A DNA stretch of 64,000 nucleotides from Euphrasia confusa (taxonomy: Eukaryota > Streptophyta > Magnoliopsida > Lamiales > Orobanchaceae), in contig OX940957.1 of NCBI GenBank assembly GCA_954870475.1, forward strand, positions 40,866,181 to 40,930,180. The letters run 5' to 3'. A program made the position numbers and the translations under genes. Positions within the stretch are counted from its first letter, which is position 1. Each line of letters opens with the position of its first letter. Below the pieces are notes generated by a model, which saw only the letters and a program-made list of their open reading frames with translations, did not search any database and had not been told where the DNA came from. Below are positions 1-13,100 of this stretch, piece after piece.

Positions 1-64
1 AAAAAAAACTTGGTTCATGTGTAAAACTCTAAATAATCATTTGGAGTATAGAAATCATACGAAC

Positions 65-1593
65 CTTGCTAACACATTTCTCAACAATTTGAGGAAGATC
101 TGATTGAGTTCTCACACCACCATAGATAGAACCCCTCACAGTTCTACCACACAGTAAAGGGATGTAGTTGAGCTCCCCACTTTTACTCAGTCCTGCACCA
201 ATAAACACTACTGTCCCAAGTCCCTGATTTTAGCCAAAAAAAAAAAAACTCAGTTAAATTTTGAGTAAAAACAAAGCTTGTTAGTATTTGATCTCATATA
301 TACCACTTTCGAGCCCTCGATGGCTTCATTAAGCAGGGCTGGAACGCCCGTGCACTCGAAGCAGAAATCGACTCCAAGTCCTCCGGTGGCTTCTTTGATC
401 AAATCCGATACAGATTTATCAGAAAGCTTAGGATTTATGAACTCTGTGATCCCAAATTTCTTTGCTTTCTCATGCTTCATTTCATTTATGTCTATACCAA
501 TTATTCTCCCTGCCCCTTCCAATTGAGCTCCCTTTACAGCCTATAATCATTCAAAAAATGAGAAAAATGAATACAAAAACTCTGAAACCATAGGAAAATT
601 ACTAAATTACCCCAAGTCCCACAGCACCAAGGCCTATGACAGCAACAGTTGCACCCTTGCCAATAGTAACTTCCCTCGACGCCGATCCAAAACCAGTCGT
701 GAAACCGCAGCAAAGAAAGCTAGCATGAGGAAGCGAGACCCTCGGGTCCACTTTCACTGCGTAGTTCGCTTCAATAACAACGTATTCAGACCAAGTGGAG
801 CAGCTGAAATGGTGGTATATATCTTCCCCTCCAACAGACATTCTCGACGTGCCATCAGACATCACTCCGCTGAAACTGAGGGGGTATTTGTGGCATAAAT
901 TTGTTTTGCCCGAACTGCAGTTCAGACAATCTCCGCACTCTCCGAGGTATAGCGGCATGACTGTATCCCCTGCCTTCAGGTTCGTCACACCTTCTCCAAC
1001 ACTCTCGATCACACTGACATTTTTTTTTTTTTTTTTTTTTTTTTACGGAATGTAAAAATAAACGATCTTTCGAGAAAAAAAAAAGTGTCGGGGGAATGAA
1101 TTATTGAGAAACAGGAAACTTACCCTACACCTTCGTGACCAGGAATACGAGGGAACAGAGGCTGATCAGAAGGTTAAAAACAGATTACAGAATTATCGTT
1201 CGAGCATAAACATATATATATATAGATGTGATGTGAGATGTTCACACGATGATTACTTACGACAGGGAGGCCGTTGCAGCATAGGATATCGGTGTGGCAC
1301 ATGCTAGCACAAAGCATTTTGATCCTGATTTCGGACGACTTAGGCGGGCCCACTTTAATCTCCTCGACTTGCAGCGGCTCACCAGATTTTCGAACCACAG
1401 CAGCTGCAAAACTCAAGTATTTTTTTTAATGATCGTCGCAAAACTACTATAAACAAAAATAATTAGTTTTAGTGATCCGATTCCGACCATCCCTTATATC
1501 GTATAATACTCGAAAAGAAAAATAATAAAAATTGGAGAAATGAAGAACACCTTTGCATGTTATGACTCCTGGGGTGGTGGTGATGATGGTCAT
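65..1593 (-). CDS. Alcohol dehydrogenase-like protein (Zn-dependent MDR/ADH class III-like), 3' end outside window
   Basis: Six exons read on the minus strand: 1551-1593, 1261-1403, 1124-1161, 611-1013, 304-540 and 65-223. All junction phases agree. The start is the ATG at 1593, giving MTIITTTPGVITCK, typical of plant ADH-like proteins. Seen: the catalytic-zinc ligands in CHTD (exon 2), GHE (exon 3) and CCGFTTG (exon 4); the four-cysteine structural-zinc loop ECGDCLNCSSGKTNLC; and the Rossmann motif GLGAVGLG, followed by an acidic IGID turn that suits NAD(H). The family oxidises alcohols or reduces aldehydes with NAD in the cytosol. It most resembles the ADH-like 7 group rather than classical ADH1; the substrate is unknown. 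Roughly the last quarter of the protein lies beyond position 1. All zinc ligands are intact, so I infer a working gene. Confidence 0.88.
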
Positions 1594-1650
1594 GGTGGTT
1601 GCCTTTTTTTTTGTTTTTTATTTGTGTGCAAGATATTCTTTCTACAAGGT

Positions 1651-1664
1651 CTATATATATAATA
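1651..1664 (-). promoter_or_regulatory. Probable TATA box of the ADH-like gene
   Basis: A TATATATA run sits about 60-70 bases upstream of the ATG at 1593 on the minus strand. Position and composition fit a core promoter. The transcription start is not known. Confidence 0.4.
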
Positions 1665-2134
1665 AATTGTGAACGAGTGGGGAAAAATTCGTTACAAGTA
1701 TTAAAAATAAAATATTTAAAGTTTGGTTAAATTTATAGGTTTTTTTTTTGTCTTGAGCACACATTAGAAAACAATTGTGATTTTATAATTACAAAATAAT
1801 AGATAATTTTTTTGTTAAAAGATAAAAAAAAAAAAAAATTGTACTCCATAAAGTAAGTGAATGGAATAAATGAAAAAATATATTAATGTGAAAATGTATT
1901 TTATTTTCACAATTTAAAAAAACAAAAAATGGTGCACGAGGGTAACGTGAGCACGGTTAAAAAATGTAGTATGTCCCTTTTTGTTTCTGTCCAACTCAAT
2001 CATAGACAGTGGTAGCCTCCTCCACGAGACCCCTACAATATATTATTATATTATATTATATTATATTAAAAATCACATTTTTTCATTAAATTTATTATAA
2101 ATATATAGTAGATATAAATACTTACATAAAATAA

Positions 2135-3024
2135 GGGAGAATTTTTTTCTTGGTCCCATAAAGTTGGGCCATTTTCGATTTAGTCTCATGTAGTTACACA
2201 TTTTCAATTTAGTCCTATATAGCTCAAATTTGTCCGATTTAGTCCTTTTTGGCCGGAATCTTCAATTTTGACCGGTCAACTAATGACGTGGCAGCCCGGA
2301 AGATGATCGCCGAAGCCTTGACACGCGTCTTCTCCAACTGATTGGCGACTGTAATCAATTTTTAAAAAATAAAAAATAAAAAAATGTCACGTCGGCAAAA
2401 TCTAATTAATAAATAAAAAAAGAAAATCAAAATTTGAATATAAATAATGAGAAACGGGCATTTACCGGTGGAGAATTACATAATCAAAAAATCTTTTCTC
2501 CTCAATTCATATCCCTAATTCCCAAATCAGAAGAACCCTAATTCTCTAATCTACCCAATTTCTCCCCAATTATTCAAGAACCCTAATCATATATCGCACC
2601 GAATCAACAAAATTGGGTAGATTAGAGAATTAGGGTTCTTCTGATTTAAGAATTAGGGATAGGAATTGAGGAGAAATGATTTTTTGTTTCTGTAATTCTC
2701 CACCGATAAATGCTTGTTTCTCAATTTTGATTTTTTTTTTTATTTATTAATTAGGTTTTGCTGACGTGCCATTTTTCTTTTTTTTTTTCTTTGAAAATTG
2801 ATTACAGACGCCAATCAGGAGAAGAAGTGTGTCAAGGCAAATCGGCGATCGTCTTCCGGGGCTGCCACATCATCAATTGACCAATCAAAATTGAAGATTT
2901 CGGCCAAAAAGGACTAAATCAGACAAAAATTTGAGCTATATGGGACTAAATTGAAAATGTGTAACTACATGGGACTAAATCGAAAATGGCCCAACTTTAT
3001 GGGACCAAGAAAAAAATTCTCCCC
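2135..3024. mobile_element. MULE-like foldback element, non-autonomous, 9-bp target duplication
   Basis: An 890-bp element that is almost entirely one inverted repeat. Arms are about 2135-2561 and 2610-3024, with a loop of about 48 bases. Ends read GGGAGAATTTTTTTCTTGG on the left and the same with one extra G on the right, in reverse complement. It is bounded by a perfect direct repeat ATAAAATAA at 2126-2134 and 3025-3033. A 9-bp duplication with long terminal inverted repeats is diagnostic of Mutator-like elements. No coding capacity was seen, so it would depend on transposase in trans. The arms diverge by scattered substitutions and small indels. Confidence 0.85.
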
Positions 3025-3033
3025 ATAAAATAA

Positions 3034-3439
3034 TTGTATATACGTAAGATTCCTATGTATATATATAATATATTATTATTTATATATCGTGCCAAACAAA
3101 TAAATGTTAATATAGAGAAGGTAAAATAACACTAAAATGGTAAGGCAAATAGACCGTTATGATTATTTAATGTTACACAATAGATAAATTTTGAAGGAAG
3201 AACTTAAGAAAACATTTACTAGAATTTTAGACCACTAATTTGGTCCACATGAATACATGAATACCATATCCTTACAAAAATCAGATTGATAATGTGGCTC
3301 AACATAATTTAGGTAGTTAATGTAAACAAATAAAGATAATTAATGTATGTTTGAAAATAAACAGATTGATTAAAAAGTGAAGATTACATTATATTTAAGT
3401 ACAAAAAAATAAAATTTTAGTTCTCTGGTAGAATTTCAA
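3034..3439. other. AT-rich spacer between two mobile elements
   Basis: No open frame or recognisable RNA is seen. It lies between the MULE foldback and the Helitron-like element. Confidence 0.5.
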
Positions 3440-6058
3440 TCTATTTAATATATAAATCCAGACTTTGCTGATCCCACGTGGCCAGTGTGAACACAAAAAA
3501 TTACACTACAAAAAATGAGCATGTTCACACTATGTGGCACAAACAATGTTTTAATTGGTCAATGGATTCTTACGTGGCTTTATAATTCTTATGTGGCTTT
3601 ATTATTTATTATGATGTGACTTTTAATTCAATTAATTACATAATAATTTCATATTAATTATATTCTCCAATTTCCATAAATACTAATCAATTTACATCAA
3701 TTCCGTAAATCAATATTAATCTAATTGTTTTTACTAATCAATTCCTTAATTTTCTCAATTATATTAATTGACCATTTAATATAAATAATTTATCTAATTG
3801 ATTTGTTACTTAATTCAACTTTTCTATTACCTCTTTTACCATATATATTAAAATAACAATATAGAAAATATCAATCAATCTATAAAATTAATTAGCAAAT
3901 ATTAATATAATAATATAATTTATAGTTCAAAATCTATTTAAATGTTTCTTTCATCTTCATTATTACCATTGATATATTCTCTCTAATTTGTTTTTTTTTT
4001 ATGTTTTTTTTGCAGCCCTAATATATTATAGAGTTTTAATGAGGTACGTAACTTGATCTTGAGACTTTGTTTAATTTATTTGTATTTTTGACACATAATT
4101 ATAATGTAACGTTTCTTTTTTTATTTTTTTTATGTTTTTTTTGCAGCCTTAATATATTATAGAGTTTTCATGAGGTACGTAACTTGATCTTTAGCCTTGA
4201 GCTCACGATTTGTTTAATTTATTTGTATTTTTGACACATAATTATAATGTAATGTTTCTTTTTTGCAGAACTCTCAGTAAGTATTTACATTTATTTATCT
4301 TCTTGCACAATACACAATTATATTAATTTTATATTCGTCTTCTCTCTATTTAATCATTTTAGGTATTTTTTGTTATTTGATTTTATTATGTGTGATTTCT
4401 TCTCTATTCTTATGTATGAATTTATACGCGGACGCGATATGTGAGTGACTCTTCTCACTCTTTCTACCTATGATTGTTTATTTATTTTCAGAGGGACAAT
4501 AGTCCGCTTCCTTGGCCCATGACCACCGTCGATATCCATAATCATGCCTGTACTCATGCCGCCAAAGAAGAAATCATAACCATGTTATGTTATTACTTAT
4601 TATCAGTGTATTCTGTTAATGAGTTCTTTATAAGTACTATTTATTAAATATATATATATATATATATATTATTTGTTTTAATAAATAGCAATTTCACATT
4701 TCATATATTTCATATTTATTTATATGGTTGATGTAGTTTCCGGATCTAATACTCAAATTTGTGCTCCTCCAAATTCTAAACATGAGGCTTTTAATTATTT
4801 ATGACAATTAAATTAATTATGATTTAAAATCAGTAATATACATTATTAGCTATGCTAATTTACATTAATTTCCTAATGGGTAAATGGTAAAAACACTATA
4901 ATTGTAGATTCAAAATTTAATTATTACCTATTAATTAGCTATCATTAATTTCCTAATTGGTAAATGGTAATAATTCACACTATAATTATTACCTATTAAT
5001 TAGCTATTATGATTCAAAATTTTCTATTAATTAGCTATACTAATTTACATTAATTTCTTAATGGGTAAATGGTAAGAACACTATAATGGTCAAATATAAT
5101 AATAGAGACAATCGAGTTATTAATTAATCCATAATTAAAAATGATAATTAGAAATAATTAGTAATTATCTATTCCGCAAATTGATTGGTAAAAATTAATT
5201 ATATATATTTAGTAATTCTCTATTTTTTATAATATTATGATTTATCATTCCTAATATTATTTACTTCTATAATTAATATTATTAGTAAATTATAATAATC
5301 CTATTTTTAATGTAAAATAATCTTTTACTAATTTTGAATGATTTGCTCTCCAATTTTCAAATTTCAAATGATTTTTTATTCTTTTTTAAATAGTATTAAA
5401 TTCCAAAACGAATTTTTTATTCTTATAAGATTTGATTTAATTAATTAATTAATTATCAGTTGATTGTAATATAAATTGTTTATTAGTATTTTTTTATCAG
5501 CTTTACTTTTTTTGATAAAAGTAATCACATACTCTATTTGTTTTCAGCTTTAGAGGTAAATAATTTATAATTTTTAATTACCTTTTTTATTTCATGTTCA
5601 TCTTTTTCATTTACTATATTGTTTAATTCTTCTTATAATATTGACTTTTGATATATTTAATTATTTGTTTTTTTATATTGCAGATTCAAAGTTTATCAAT
5701 TCCTTTTGTTTATTTTACAAGTAGTTTTTGAGTTTAATTTCGTGTAAATGTTTTTTTATAAATAATCTGTATATTTGTTATCAGATTCAGTTTATTATAT
5801 GATATAATGATTTCAATTTTATTAAATTAAATAGAGTTTAATGTTTAAATAATACAATATAAATAATATAATTAAGTCCATTAAAATAAAATATCTTATT
5901 TAAACACACAACTCACACTTCATGTTCCAATTGATAATTATTTTTTTTACCAGTGTTTATTAATCAGTAAGAGATTTTTTATTGATTTTATTTTCGGATG
6001 ATACCTATATAGTAATATTATCAATAATAATATTATTAATAGTAATAATATTATTATT

Positions 6059-6114
<56 letters not shown>

Positions 6115-6499
6115 AAGTTACTAATATTTTTTTATTATTATTATTCAAATTCGAAAGTTACTAATTGATATGTTTATTTTTTATTTACTTTACTTAATAA
6201 AAATCAAAAAATTATATTTTTAGTAAGGTTAATATTAAGTATTTTTCTTTAAAACCAATTTTCTTTCGTACTTTTTTTATCATTTAACCTCTTAACATAA
6301 ATCATTTTATTATGAATTATTTTCATTTTTTTATAAATAAACTAATGAAATTAAATTGTGTACCATATTTTAAATTATATTTTAATAAATATTATGTGAT
6401 ACTGAAAAAGAAATAATATAATAATTTAGGCATTTATTTTTTTTAAACAAAAAAATTACATTAAATATTCCTGTGCATCGCTCAGGGAGTTATTACTAG
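3440..6499 (+). mobile_element. Helitron-like element, non-autonomous
   Basis: The left end is TCTATTTAATATATAA after an A at 3439. The right end is an imperfect hairpin, CCTGTGCATCGCTCAGG at about 6470, followed by a short spacer and the terminal CTAG before T at 6500. A 5' TC, a GC-rich hairpin around CATCG, CTAG at the 3' end, insertion between A and T and no target duplication are the Helitron hallmarks. The interior is about 3 kb, very AT-rich, with no Rep/helicase frame. It contains a tandem duplication of about 130 bp (4011-4139 and 4140-4262) with TTTGCAG and GAGGTACGTAAC in each copy. It also holds several copies of a TAATGGGTAAATGGTAA motif (about 4880-5080). The left end is less certain than the right. 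Confidence 0.62.
6060..6112. repeat. (TAA)n microsatellite
   Basis: About 17 uninterrupted TAA units inside the Helitron-like element. Confidence 0.9.
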
Positions 6500-7607
6500 T
6501 TTAAATAAAATGTGACTATTTCTTTGAATTGAGAGTCATATTTCTCGCTCCTTATTTTGAACTTTTGTTTAATAGTGTTGTTTACTTAATTTATAATCAC
6601 AAATTATTTAATATATAATTTCATATTTTTTGAACGAATTCAATTAATTTGAATTGAACTTAATGTGTCTTGATCAAAATGATTTTTTATATTATCATTA
6701 ATAATAATAATAATAATTTTATATTATTAAATAGAAATAAATATACAGTAAAAATTTTATAAATTAATAGTCATGTGAAATTTTATTAATTTAAAAAGAT
6801 TATTAAATTTTATTAATTTAAAAATATTATTGATTTATGAGTATTTTTTTATTTAAAAAACTCAATTGAGATCGAATTTTTGTATTAATTTATTAATATA
6901 TCGAGTATTAATTTATGACATTTTTGTATTTTTATATCCTATTTTTTTTTTTTATTTTAGTGGTTGACTTTAGGTGAAATTGCACTTAACTACCTAAATG
7001 AATGGAAGCCAACAACAAGTGACTTCTAATGAATACGAGTATACTGTATTTCAATAATTTTGGAAATATTTTAAAATGTAAAAACACTATTACCTGGTCT
7101 TTTTTTCCATTTCATCTTGTTATCCAACATTCAAGAACCCTAAATCAATGCAAATTTAAGAAGAAGAAGAAGAAAAATATAAAAACTATCGATTAGTTTG
7201 CATAAGAAACACACAAATATATGAATCTCTACAAATTGAAACACAACAAAATCTCAAAATTATTCATATTAATCCAAATTTATTATGAAGCAAAATTAAG
7301 CGAGCTAAAAAAATGTATCGAAGGAGTGAGCACATGCTCTGTAGACGATGATCGTTTTGATCCTAGTTAGAGTCTAATATTGATAACAAAACATATATAA
7401 TTAAATATTCAAATCTAAAAATATGATCAACTGCAGATTCTAATTTACTGAAACACTATTTGCAAGTCGATCGCGGCGGCGTCGCCTACAATCGCCGTCT
7501 CCGGTGGTAATATACTTACAAAATCACGTTATTTAACCATTAAAAAAATAGTATAAAACCCTAAAAGTCAAATGCCCATACAGGAAATACCTAATTAAGC
7601 TCCTCTG
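6500..7607. other. AT-rich intergenic region and upstream region of the transaminase gene
   Basis: No gene seen. The last 150 bases become GC-richer (around 7470-7500) and probably hold the promoter and 5' leader of the gene starting at 7608. No clear TATA box was identified. Confidence 0.4.
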
Positions 7608-9130
7608 ATGGCGGCGTCTCTCCTGAATCTATCTCCACCGCCATCGTTCGTCTCTGTCTCGCCGTTTTCAGCCACGCAGCGGCATCCATGGACGCTTCGA
7701 ACCTCCTCGAATGCGGTCAAAAACAACCCGACCCGAACCCATCTTTCTCACGGTAAATTTATCGAACACTTTGTGTGCATCTTCCATTGTCAGCTCATGA
7801 TTTGCCCTAATTTTTCTTTCCAGAAACAGGGCCGATTCAAGTATCTGATATCCCGCTTCTTTCCAGCTCAGAGGTTTTTTTATATTTTATCATTATTATT
7901 TTTTCTAATCGAAAAATAATTAGTGATCTTCGATTTTGTGTTTTTTTTTTTCTGGTGAAGGTGATTGAGAGAATACGAACAAGCCAGACAAAGTACGAGA
8001 GAAAGCAGCAATATCTGGCTATGTATTCGAGCATTTACGGTGGAATAACGACTGATGAAGCGGCTATGGTGATCCCCATGGATGATCACATGGTCCACAG
8101 AGGCCACGGAGTGTTCGACACCGCAGCGATTATCAACGGGTCAGTAATATGATATGATCCTGATCTGATGTTAATCAATCTTTGTAGCTTTACTCGAAAA
8201 TGTGTTGATTCTACTTTGATAGAGAAACTGTTCTTCATGGATTTTGTTGGGCAGAAAATATATATAACAATTTTTTTTATACTATCTCTCAGATATCTCT
8301 ATGAATTAGATCAACACCTCGATCGTTTCTTAGGCTCAGCTGCAATGGCCAAGATAACCCTCCCCTTCGACAGAGAAACCATTCGGAAAATACTCATTAA
8401 AACCGTGAGCACTTCCAAGTGCAGAGAAGGCTCTCTGAGGTACTGGCTCTCAGCGGGCCCCGGCGACTTTCTCTTATCCCCACCCGCCTGCAACCAACCC
8501 TCACTCTTCGCAGTCGTGATGAAATATATTTCCCCACCCGATCGCCACATTGGAGTCAAAGTCGTGACCTCGTCAGTCCCGATAAAGCCTCCCCAGTTCG
8601 CTGTCGTGAAGAGCGTGAACTATCTGCCTAACGTGCTGTCGAATATGGAGGCAGAGGAAAAGGGAGCTTACGCTGCGATTTGGCTGGATGAGAGTGGGTT
8701 TGTAGCTGAAGGGCCGAACATGAATGTGGCTTTCGTTACTAAGGATAAGGAGTTTGTGATGCCGAGCTTCGACAGGATTCTGAGCGGCTGCACTGCAAAG
8801 AGAGTGATGTTGCTTGCTGAAAGTCTGGTTAAGGAGGGGATGATTAAGGGGGTTCGGGTGGGGGATGTGGGGGTGGAGGAAGGGAAAAGTGCGGATGAGA
8901 TGATGCTTCTTGGGAGTGGGGTTCTTGTTCGTCCGGTGGTGCAATGGGATGAACAAATCATTGGCGATGGTAAGCATTTGCTTCTGTTTTTTCGAGGGAA
9001 TTTTCTCGTATTTACTTTTTTTGTTTTTTTGGCAGGGAAAGAAGGTCCGGTGAGTCGAGCTCTTCTGAATCTGCTAATGGAAGACATGAAATCTGGGCCA
9101 GACACTGTGAGAGTTCCAGTTCCTTATTAA
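7608..9130 (+). CDS. DAT1: D-amino-acid transaminase / 4-amino-4-deoxychorismate lyase, chloroplastic (PLP fold-type IV)
   Basis: Five exons in phase: 7608-7752, 7824-7873, 7961-8139, 8293-8969, 9036-9130; about 381 residues. The Ser/Pro-rich N-terminus looks like a plastid transit peptide. The mature enzyme shows the class IV aminotransferase signature. It includes the substrate-side HRGHGVFDTA, the PLP Schiff-base lysine in VVKSVNYLPN, the conserved glutamate in VAEGPNMNV, and the phosphate-binding region near LSGCTAKRVM. The family uses PLP to transaminate D-amino acids. The Arabidopsis counterpart has also been described as aminodeoxychorismate lyase, which makes p-aminobenzoate for folate. 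Sequence alone does not separate the two activities. All active-site motifs are present. Introns 1 and 2 are short (71 and 87 bases). Confidence 0.9.
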
Positions 9131-10111
9131 TCACATTTCTTTGTGTGTAATATTTCATCGGTTATTATCGAGAGAGAAAATCGAGGAAAAGAGAAGATCT
9201 GACGAGGGCAGTGTTAGTTCTAAGGTTATGGAATGGCCTAGGCGGACATCTATGATCTATCATCATCGGCTTGAATAACTAAGAACATGAAGGAAGGAAA
9301 GAGGCTTGTTCAACTCTTTCCCTCCAAGAAATCAAGATTTTGGTTCTTTTTATAGTAAAAAAGAATATTTAACTTTTTAAAAATGATAATTAAGTATTAA
9401 TTTAATATGAAAATATCATAAAATAATTTTACACAAAATTAGGTCAATTATAGTTTCCTCACAACCATTAGTTACATCTTTTGATTTTTTTATTTTATTT
9501 CAAACCTAGTATTTATGTTAAAATCTAAAATTTAATTTTAGTTCGATTCAATTTATTTCTGCATATAGATGATTTTTTATTTATTTTTTTAGAAAATACA
9601 GTATTTTTAATGATAGATTTGATTAATCATATACATATAATTATGTTAATGCTAACATAATTAAAAAGGTTGACGATGTATCAATAATTGAAAAGACAAA
9701 CCGTCCTACAAAGCGCTGACGTGGCCCACCCAACCCACTAGTTATTTCTTTTCAACGCTACCTCCACCGTCCGATCCTCAGTCGGCGGCGTATATACAAC
9801 AGAGACCTAACGGCAGAATTGGACTCCACGCGTCGTGTCCTTATTGGTCCCTCCCTCTCCTCATTATTTCATCCCGAATACATTCCTCTCCTTCCCCGAT
9901 TCAGGGGGGAAAAAAATCCCAACAGAAGCGATAGAAAAATCAGCGATCCGATCCTCCCCGAGATATTAACGTTTGTCCCTTCCGTGGAAATTCCGATTCC
10001 TGGGGGGTCGTTCTGTAATTTTTAGATAGATTTACGCCGCCGGCGATTTTTTTCTTCTTTTTTTTTTCTTTCGTTTCCGAGGGTTTTTGTGAATTGAGGG
10101 AGGATAACAAC
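9131..10111. other. Intergenic region and 5' leader of the TOL9-like gene
   Basis: AT-rich spacer to about 9700, then a GC-richer stretch containing GACGTGG (about 9718) and a TATATA run near 9790. These probably belong to the promoter of the gene starting at 10112. A short open frame at 9819-10025 lies in the presumed leader and shows no family resemblance. Confidence 0.4.
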
Positions 10112-13100
10112 ATGGTGAATACTATGGTGGAAAGAGCTACGAGCGATTTGCTTATCGGTCCCGATTGGGCTATGAATATTGAGATCTGTGATATGTGCAA
10201 TCGCGATCCTGCGTAAGTTTTTTTTTTTTTAAATGTTTGTTCCTCCGTTACGGAAACAATAAATTCTGCAAGTTTCTTACGTTATTCTGTGTAAAATTCA
10301 ACAAAAGAAAAAACTGAAATTTACGGAGTTTTGACTTATTGTTTATACGTGGGTAGTTTTTTCACTCGAGAATTTAGGAGGTAGATAGATATTCGGGCTG
10401 TGATTCGTCTTCTGCGATTGACTTCTAATTGAACTACTGCTTTGAGCTTTATGTTTCTTGCCTAGTTTTTCTGAAGAGGTTATGCTCTTACTGTTTATTG
10501 TTCGAATGGCTTGAATGCATAATCTACGACTTGTTGATGTGATTTTGGGCTTTGTTAATTCTTTCTGCACGGTTGATGCTGAGGCTTGGTGCCTAAATTT
10601 AGTATGTAGTTTTAGATGCTTTTGGTAAGTAACATTGTTTTGTATGAGGTTATGTACACTCTACATTTCTATCAGATATGCAAAAGATGTTGTAAGAGCT
10701 ATAAAGAAGCGTTTTGGTAGCAGAAACCCCAAAGTCCAACTTCTTGCATTAACGGTAAGCTTACTTTCCTTTCCAACGTTTCTGTTGTTGCTGAACATGA
10801 GAAACATGCTATCCAGCAAATGCATCCTAATTGGGTTCGTAATTGTGTCCGCCGTTACTATGTTGCCAATAGTATTTCTGAAGGATTATTTGGTTTCCCT
10901 CATTGCACTCCTAGTTTTTGCACGGAAAAATAATTAAAATTTTGAATTTAGAGTTCCAGTGCTCCTCGTTTTGTCTATATTAAGAGAAAAAACGGGGATT
11001 CGTTTCATAATGTAAAGCACTAACTATGTGAACGGGATGGAATTACCCATACTGTTTTCTGATGTTGGAGGGAGCTTATTAGAATGGGGTAGGAGAAGAG
11101 GCAGAATAAATAGTATTTGGTCATTCAACCCCTTTTAGGACGGGGTGTAGTGCTTACTGTTTTTCAGTTAGTTCTTAATGACTGAAAATATAGGGTGCTT
11201 ATATCTCCTTCGCTATATTTTTAAACAAGTGGGATTAATGTAAGCATGCATCAATGTGTTGGAATGAGCTATCATCCTTTTAAATCATTCTATCATCCAT
11301 TCATCCCCTGTCTTGCCGGGATCACATATCCTTGTATTGGTGAAACATTTGTAAGTCACTTTTTCAGTTGGAAACGGAAAGCATAAATGTGTTGCAATCA
11401 CAATATTCCTTTAAATGTTTGTATTAACTTAATTCTTGTAGACTGCATTTCCTTGTAATGAAAAACGTGATGTAAACCACTCGTTATTGGAAATGTTTTT
11501 GCTGCTTGTTTTATAGCTATTGGAGACTATTGTGAAGAACTGTGGTGATATTGTCCATATGCATGTTGCTGAGAAAGATTTACCTCATGAAATGGTAAAA
11601 ATTGTGAGAAAGAAGGTAATACTCCTTAGATTGCCATTATGTGTGTTTATCTGGATTTATTGCCTCTATTTTTAGTGGGTTAATTTTTTTTATTTTTTTT
11701 GCTGCAGCCAGACTTTCATGTGAAAGAGAAGATATTAATTCTAATAGACACTTGGCAAGAAGCTTTTGGAGGACCAAGGGCAAGATATCCCCAATATTTT
11801 GTGGCATACCAGGATTTATTGGTAATGCCATCATAGGATTTTCAACTCTCCTTTTTTCTTTTATGGTGATGTTTATGCACTCATACTCGTGTATATTTAT
11901 TTTTCTTTTTATCAGCGTCTTGGTGCAGTTTTTCCTCAGAGGTCTGAGAGTTCAGCGCCTGTTTTCACACCACCGCAAACACAACCATTGACATCGTATC
12001 CACCAAATCTTCGTAATCCTGAAGCAGGACCTGATGCAGCTGAATCTTCTGCGGAAGCTGAATTCCCAACATTAAGGTTCACTATTCTCGATTGGGCACT
12101 TCTTAATATCTCTGTCGTAGCATAACTAGAAACATACTTATATTTTACGGAGAATATGAAAATGATCGTTTTCGTTTTAGCTTAACTGCTTAAGTAACCA
12201 TATGTTGATATCTAAAGAAAGACAATATACATTAATCTTTCGTATACATGTGCATTATATCTAATGATATCTAGCTGTGAAGGCATGCTTTCTCTTTCTT
12301 GTGATTTGCTATTGGAGCCTTTTAAGCCTCTTATCCTTTTTTTTCGGTTGGTTAATAATTAAGAGCTGCACGAGTTCTCTTTGTTTTAGTATACATGGCG
12401 CACTCATTGTAAATGTTTATGTTATTGATTGTAGCTCCTTGTTTAATGTTTTTGGTTGCTGCCTTTTTATGTCAGCATGACAGAACTTCAAAATGCCCGT
12501 GGTATCATGGATGTTCTTGCAGAAATGCTGACCGCGTTAGATCCTAGCAACAAAGAGGTATGATCAGTTGATTAAAATATTAACATGTGAGGTTTCAAAA
12601 TATTAATTTTATTTGTTGGCTTGTAGCAGGGAATCAAGCAGGAGGTCATTGTTGATCTGGTGGAACAGTGTCGTAATTACAAGCAAAGAGTGGTACACCT
12701 TGTTAACTCAACTTCGTAAGTGCTTTTTACTCCTATCATATTTATCCGATTAGTTGTGAGTTGGGTTTTCTCCACATTCCACCTTTGCATTTTAATCACT
12801 GTATTATTTTGCGGATTATTCACAGAATATAGTCTTGAGATAAATAATGTGAACCAACCTCAAATATAATTATCTGATCAACGATCAACCCTCTTTTTTA
12901 AGCTATCAAGTATCATTGCTGCACATCTGCTAGTGTTTTATTATGGTCTGAGCATCTTTTTCCTACTGTAGGGATGAATCACTATTATGCCAAGGTCTAG
13001 CACTCAATGATGACTTGCAACGTGTACTGGCTAAACACGAGTCATTTGCTTCTGGAGTTATCTCAGTTCAGGTAGAGAAGGCAAAATCTGAACCTACCCA

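Noticed and set aside
3508..3525. CACTACAAAAAATGAG as a possible CACTA transposon end
   Set aside because: No subterminal repeats, no partner end and it lies inside the Helitron-like element, so it is probably coincidental.
4011..4262. Tandem unit considered as an LTR or CRISPR-like array
   Set aside because: Only two copies, no TG..CA ends, no primer-binding site, and the host is eukaryotic; it is an internal duplication of the Helitron-like element.
8311..9105. Several minus-strand frames over the transaminase exon 4
   Set aside because: No family resemblance; they overlap an exon with intact PLP-enzyme motifs on the plus strand.
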